In this document: positions 61,974-64,000 of the stretch, piece after piece
How the letters are laid out: each line of letters begins with the position of its first letter
Position numbering within the stretch: the first letter of the stretch is position 1
Assembly (NCBI GenBank): GCA_043777595.1
Contig: JAYWHT010000044.1
Coordinates: 75,012 to 139,011, forward strand
From: JAYVJH01 sp043777595
GTDB taxonomy: Bacteria; Bacteroidota; Bacteroidia; Cytophagales; Spirosomataceae
Length of the DNA: 64,000 nucleotides
Direction: 5' to 3'
Made by a program: the position numbers and the translations under genes
The notes under the pieces: generated by a model
What the model saw: only the letters and a program-made list of their open reading frames with translations
What the model was told of the DNA's origin: nothing
The model's database searches: none

Positions 61974-62930
61974 ATGAAAACCTACTCTCTGCTACTACTG
62001 ATTATAGTTTTGGGGGCTTGCCAAAACCGTTCCGAAAACCAAAAAGTGGAAATTGTTAGATTAGAAACAGAGTTGTTTGCAACAAAGTCGGTTAAAGCCC
62101 TGTCTGAGACCATACAAAACAACTCAGCACTGAGGCTATATTTTGGTAATGACTCAACAGTTGCCCCGCAATTATTCCAAAACATAAACAACGGTGATTT
62201 ACAGCAGTTCAACAAAGACTTACAAACACAATTTGGAGACATGACCGACCTAAAAGCCCAACTTTCGGAGGCTTTGAGTAACATCAAACATGAATACCCT
62301 GATTTTAAGGCTCCCAAAATCGCTACTGTCGTGTCTGGTTTTTTGGGTAGTGACTTGTATCTAAGCGATAGTTTGGTGGTAATTGGGCTTGATTATTTTG
62401 GTGGACCAATGGCTAAATTTCGCCCACAATTCTATGATTATCAGCTTCGTCGCTACCAGCGTGAGTACATTGTACCGAGTATTTTGTTTTTTTTATCAGA
62501 AAAATTTAACAAATCAACAACAACCGATAAAACACTATTGGCAGATATGATTTGGTATGGCAAGAGTTTTGAGTTTGTCAAACAAACACTACCACAAACG
62601 TCCGATAGCCTGATAATTGGTTATTCCGAACAGCAACTTGCCGATGTTTATGAGTCGCAGAGCGATATTTGGGCGTATTTTATTGACCGAAAGGCATTAT
62701 ACCAAACCACCGATACCGAAAAGCAAAGGTTCACATCTGAACGTCCTGCTACTGTCGAAATCAGTCAGGCTTGCCCAGGCGGTATTGGCCGTTGGTTAGG
62801 CTGGCGCATTGTCGGTGAATATCTAAAGAAAAACGCTGATATTTCGCTCAAAGAATTGATGGACAACTCAAATGCCCAACAAATTTTTGAACAGTCGAAG
62901 TACCGAGGTGAGAAAGATATTACACAATAA
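61974..62930 (+). CDS. gldB: Gliding motility lipoprotein GldB
   Basis: 318 aa. The lipobox VLGAC puts the lipidated cysteine at 16. FLGSDLYLSDSLVVIGLDYFGG near 122-143 and the C-terminal CPGGIGRWLGWRIV are the conserved GldB segments. In Flavobacterium johnsoniae GldB is required for gliding and for stability of the gliding apparatus linked to type IX secretion. Single gene with a strong terminator. Confidence 0.9.
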   Translation: MKTYSLLLLIIVLGACQNRSENQKVEIVRLETELFATKSVKALSETIQNNSALRLYFGNDSTVAPQLFQNINNGDLQQFNKDLQTQFGDMTDLKAQLSEALSNIKHEYPDFKAPKIATVVSGFLGSDLYLSDSLVVIGLDYFGGPMAKFRPQFYDYQLRRYQREYIVPSILFFLSEKFNKSTTTDKTLLADMIWYGKSFEFVKQTLPQTSDSLIIGYSEQQLADVYESQSDIWAYFIDRKALYQTTDTEKQRFTSERPATVEISQACPGGIGRWLGWRIVGEYLKKNADISLKELMDNSNAQQIFEQSKYRGEKDITQ

Positions 62931-62937
62931 TTAACCA

Positions 62938-62975
62938 ACAGCCCCGTAGCAAATTGCTTACGGGGCTTTTTGGTG
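62938..62975 (+). terminator. Intrinsic terminator after gldB
   Basis: AGCCCCGTA (62940-62948) pairs exactly with TACGGGGCT (62959-62967), with further GC pairing toward the loop (AGC...GCT), followed by a run of T. Confidence 0.88.
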
Positions 62976-62990
62976 ATAATTTCAGTCGTT

Positions 62991-64000
62991 TTATTTTCTA
63001 ATCTTTTGCATTGTAAATGGCACGCAAAGCTGAACTGGGCAACAATTTACTGACTCAACAATTATTGGGCAGCAACCACCACTCGGGCATGAGCCATTGC
63101 TGGCCGTGAAGGTATATGTACCCGCTTTGTCAAACAAGGCCGTATTGCCAATCTGTCCGTCAGACCACTTGACGTTGGTATATCTGCTCGGCACAACTGC
63201 CTGAACCTTACTACCATCGTTTGAGCATAGTTTGAATGGAACTGTAAAACAAGCTCTGTCCAAGTCATCTTCACCGTCTTTCATATTGCCCGGTGTCGAG
63301 TTTTGGTCTATTTGGTCAGACTTACTTACTTCGGCTGTATTAAACCATAGCCCCTCCATCAGCACTTTGGCTTTGATAGTCAGTGTTACGGTATCGCCAT
63401 TGGCTGCTACATTGCCCACTGTCCATTTTTTGGTGGCTATATCATAACTACCCCGAGTTGCTGTACTGCTCGAATATAGAAGTGCATAGTTCAGCGAATC
63501 TGTTATTTCTACGCCTGTCGCATTGACATTGCTCTGATTCCAAACCTTGATGGTATATGTTACCACATCGCCAACTTGTACTATTTTCTTGTCAATCGTT
63601 TTCTTTAATGCCAAGTCAGTAGGACTGGCTGACACTACTGACTTTTTAATTCCTGCATCAAGTGTTAGCACGTCTGGTGTTGTGGCCGTGAGTGTTACTT
63701 GTGCCGTTTTGCCATCTGTACCTGCATCGCTGTCTTTGGTTGGGTCTGTTCCGATTGTTGCCGTTACAAAACTCTGTCCCGCTGGGGCTACGAATTGTAC
63801 TGAATAAGTGCCGAGTGGTAGGTTTATAAATTTATAGCTACCGTCTCCGAGTGTCATCGTACTGTCGATTTTGATGCCCATGGCGTTCAACAAGTAAACT
63901 TTCACGTCTTTGATTGGGCTGTCGCCTGTGCCTTGCACGTTATCGCCGTTGTCTAACCATACATAATCACCGATTGAACCTAACTGCACTACTGGCTTTT
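62991..64000 (-). CDS. SdrD_B/DUF11 repeat surface protein, C-terminal part (truncated by window edge)
   Basis: The frame is open past the right edge (it reads KPVVQLGSIGDYVW there), so the GTG at 63989 is not the start. Visible order: an SdrD_B-like Ig domain (GSIGDYVWLDNGDNVQG), a DUF11 domain (DLALKKTIDKKIVQVGDVVTYTIKVWN...) and a cysteine-rich tail (SCPSGGCC..., CCPVQLCVPFT). Such proteins are large exported adhesin-like molecules of Cytophagales. It lacks a recognisable type IX sorting domain at the visible C-terminus. Confidence 0.85.
   Translation of the reverse strand, partial: KPVVQLGSIGDYVWLDNGDNVQGTGDSPIKDVKVYLLNAMGIKIDSTMTLGDGSYKFINLPLGTYSVQFVAPAGQSFVTATIGTDPTKDSDAGTDGKTAQVTLTATTPDVLTLDAGIKKSVVSASPTDLALKKTIDKKIVQVGDVVTYTIKVWNQSNVNATGVEITDSLNYALLYSSSTATRGSYDIATKKWTVGNVAANGDTVTLTIKAKVLMEGLWFNTAEVSKSDQIDQNSTPGNMKDGEDDLDRACFTVPFKLCSNDGSKVQAVVPSRYTNVKWSDGQIGNTALFDKAGTYTFTASNGSCPSGGCCPIIVESVNCCPVQLCVPFTMQKIRK

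Noticed and set aside
1..64000. tRNA or rRNA genes
   Set aside because: I saw no cloverleaf-like or rRNA-like sequence by eye; a covariance-model search would be decisive and was not possible.

Overview
The window looks like a chromosomal segment of a gliding, Gram-negative Bacteroidota bacterium, most likely order Cytophagales. The evidence is a GldB gliding lipoprotein, a PorP/SprF-type type IX secretion protein, a GLPGLI/TonB-receptor pair, DUF4271/DUF4296/DUF1003 proteins and a very long SecA. TAnnTTTG (-7) promoter motifs, sometimes with an upstream TTG, lie before many genes. I see no rRNA, tRNA, CRISPR array, transposase or integrase.

Layout. 1-1.8 kb: an MFS transporter cut by the left edge and a TlpA-like thioredoxin protein. 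1.8-4.2 kb: an AT-rich restriction-modification remnant with an intact-looking PD-(D/E)XK endonuclease, a GIY-YIG-like protein and a methyltransferase lacking its N-terminal part. 4.3-10.4 kb: cytochrome b, gcvP, a Dabb protein, a Tet-type MFS pump and a DUF4296 lipoprotein. 10.4-17 kb: hairpin repeats, glgE, a 57-aa membrane ORF, sucD, DUF4271, hemD and a PorP/SprF protein. 17-21.2 kb: GT9 glycosyltransferase, a FAH-family hydrolase, a KdnB-like dehydrogenase and rsgA. 21.2-31.7 kb: a frameshifted antitoxin, a PD-(D/E)XK-like protein, purB, a retropepsin pair, a glycerol channel, MATE, a THUMP-like methyltransferase and membrane proteins. 31.7-36 kb: an exported 3-keto-sugar-type cluster (TIM-barrel isomerase, double DUF1080, Gfo/Idh/MocA), interrupted by a dead GxxExxY gene and repeats. 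36-46 kb: housekeeping genes (tadA, corA, DUF1003, clpP, a D-2-hydroxyacid dehydrogenase, mltG, YihY, a Sua5-family protein, mtgA). 46-48 kb: a second, decayed restriction-modification island bounded by 86-bp direct repeats. 48-64 kb: GNAT, an FAD oxidoreductase, mnmA, a GLPGLI/TonB pair, a second PD-(D/E)XK-like paralogue, queE, a toxin-antitoxin pair directly upstream of secA, an ECF sigma factor, gldB and a partial SdrD_B/DUF11 surface protein.

Most genes are ordinary metabolism and envelope biology. The accessory content is defence-like and decaying: two broken restriction-modification loci, a broken antitoxin, a broken GxxExxY gene and an intact RelE-type toxin pair. Several repeat families also touch gene starts or coding sequence. 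A G-rich element encodes a loop of GcvP and also lies directly before two start codons. Perfect intrinsic terminators abut or overlap the starts of three downstream genes.
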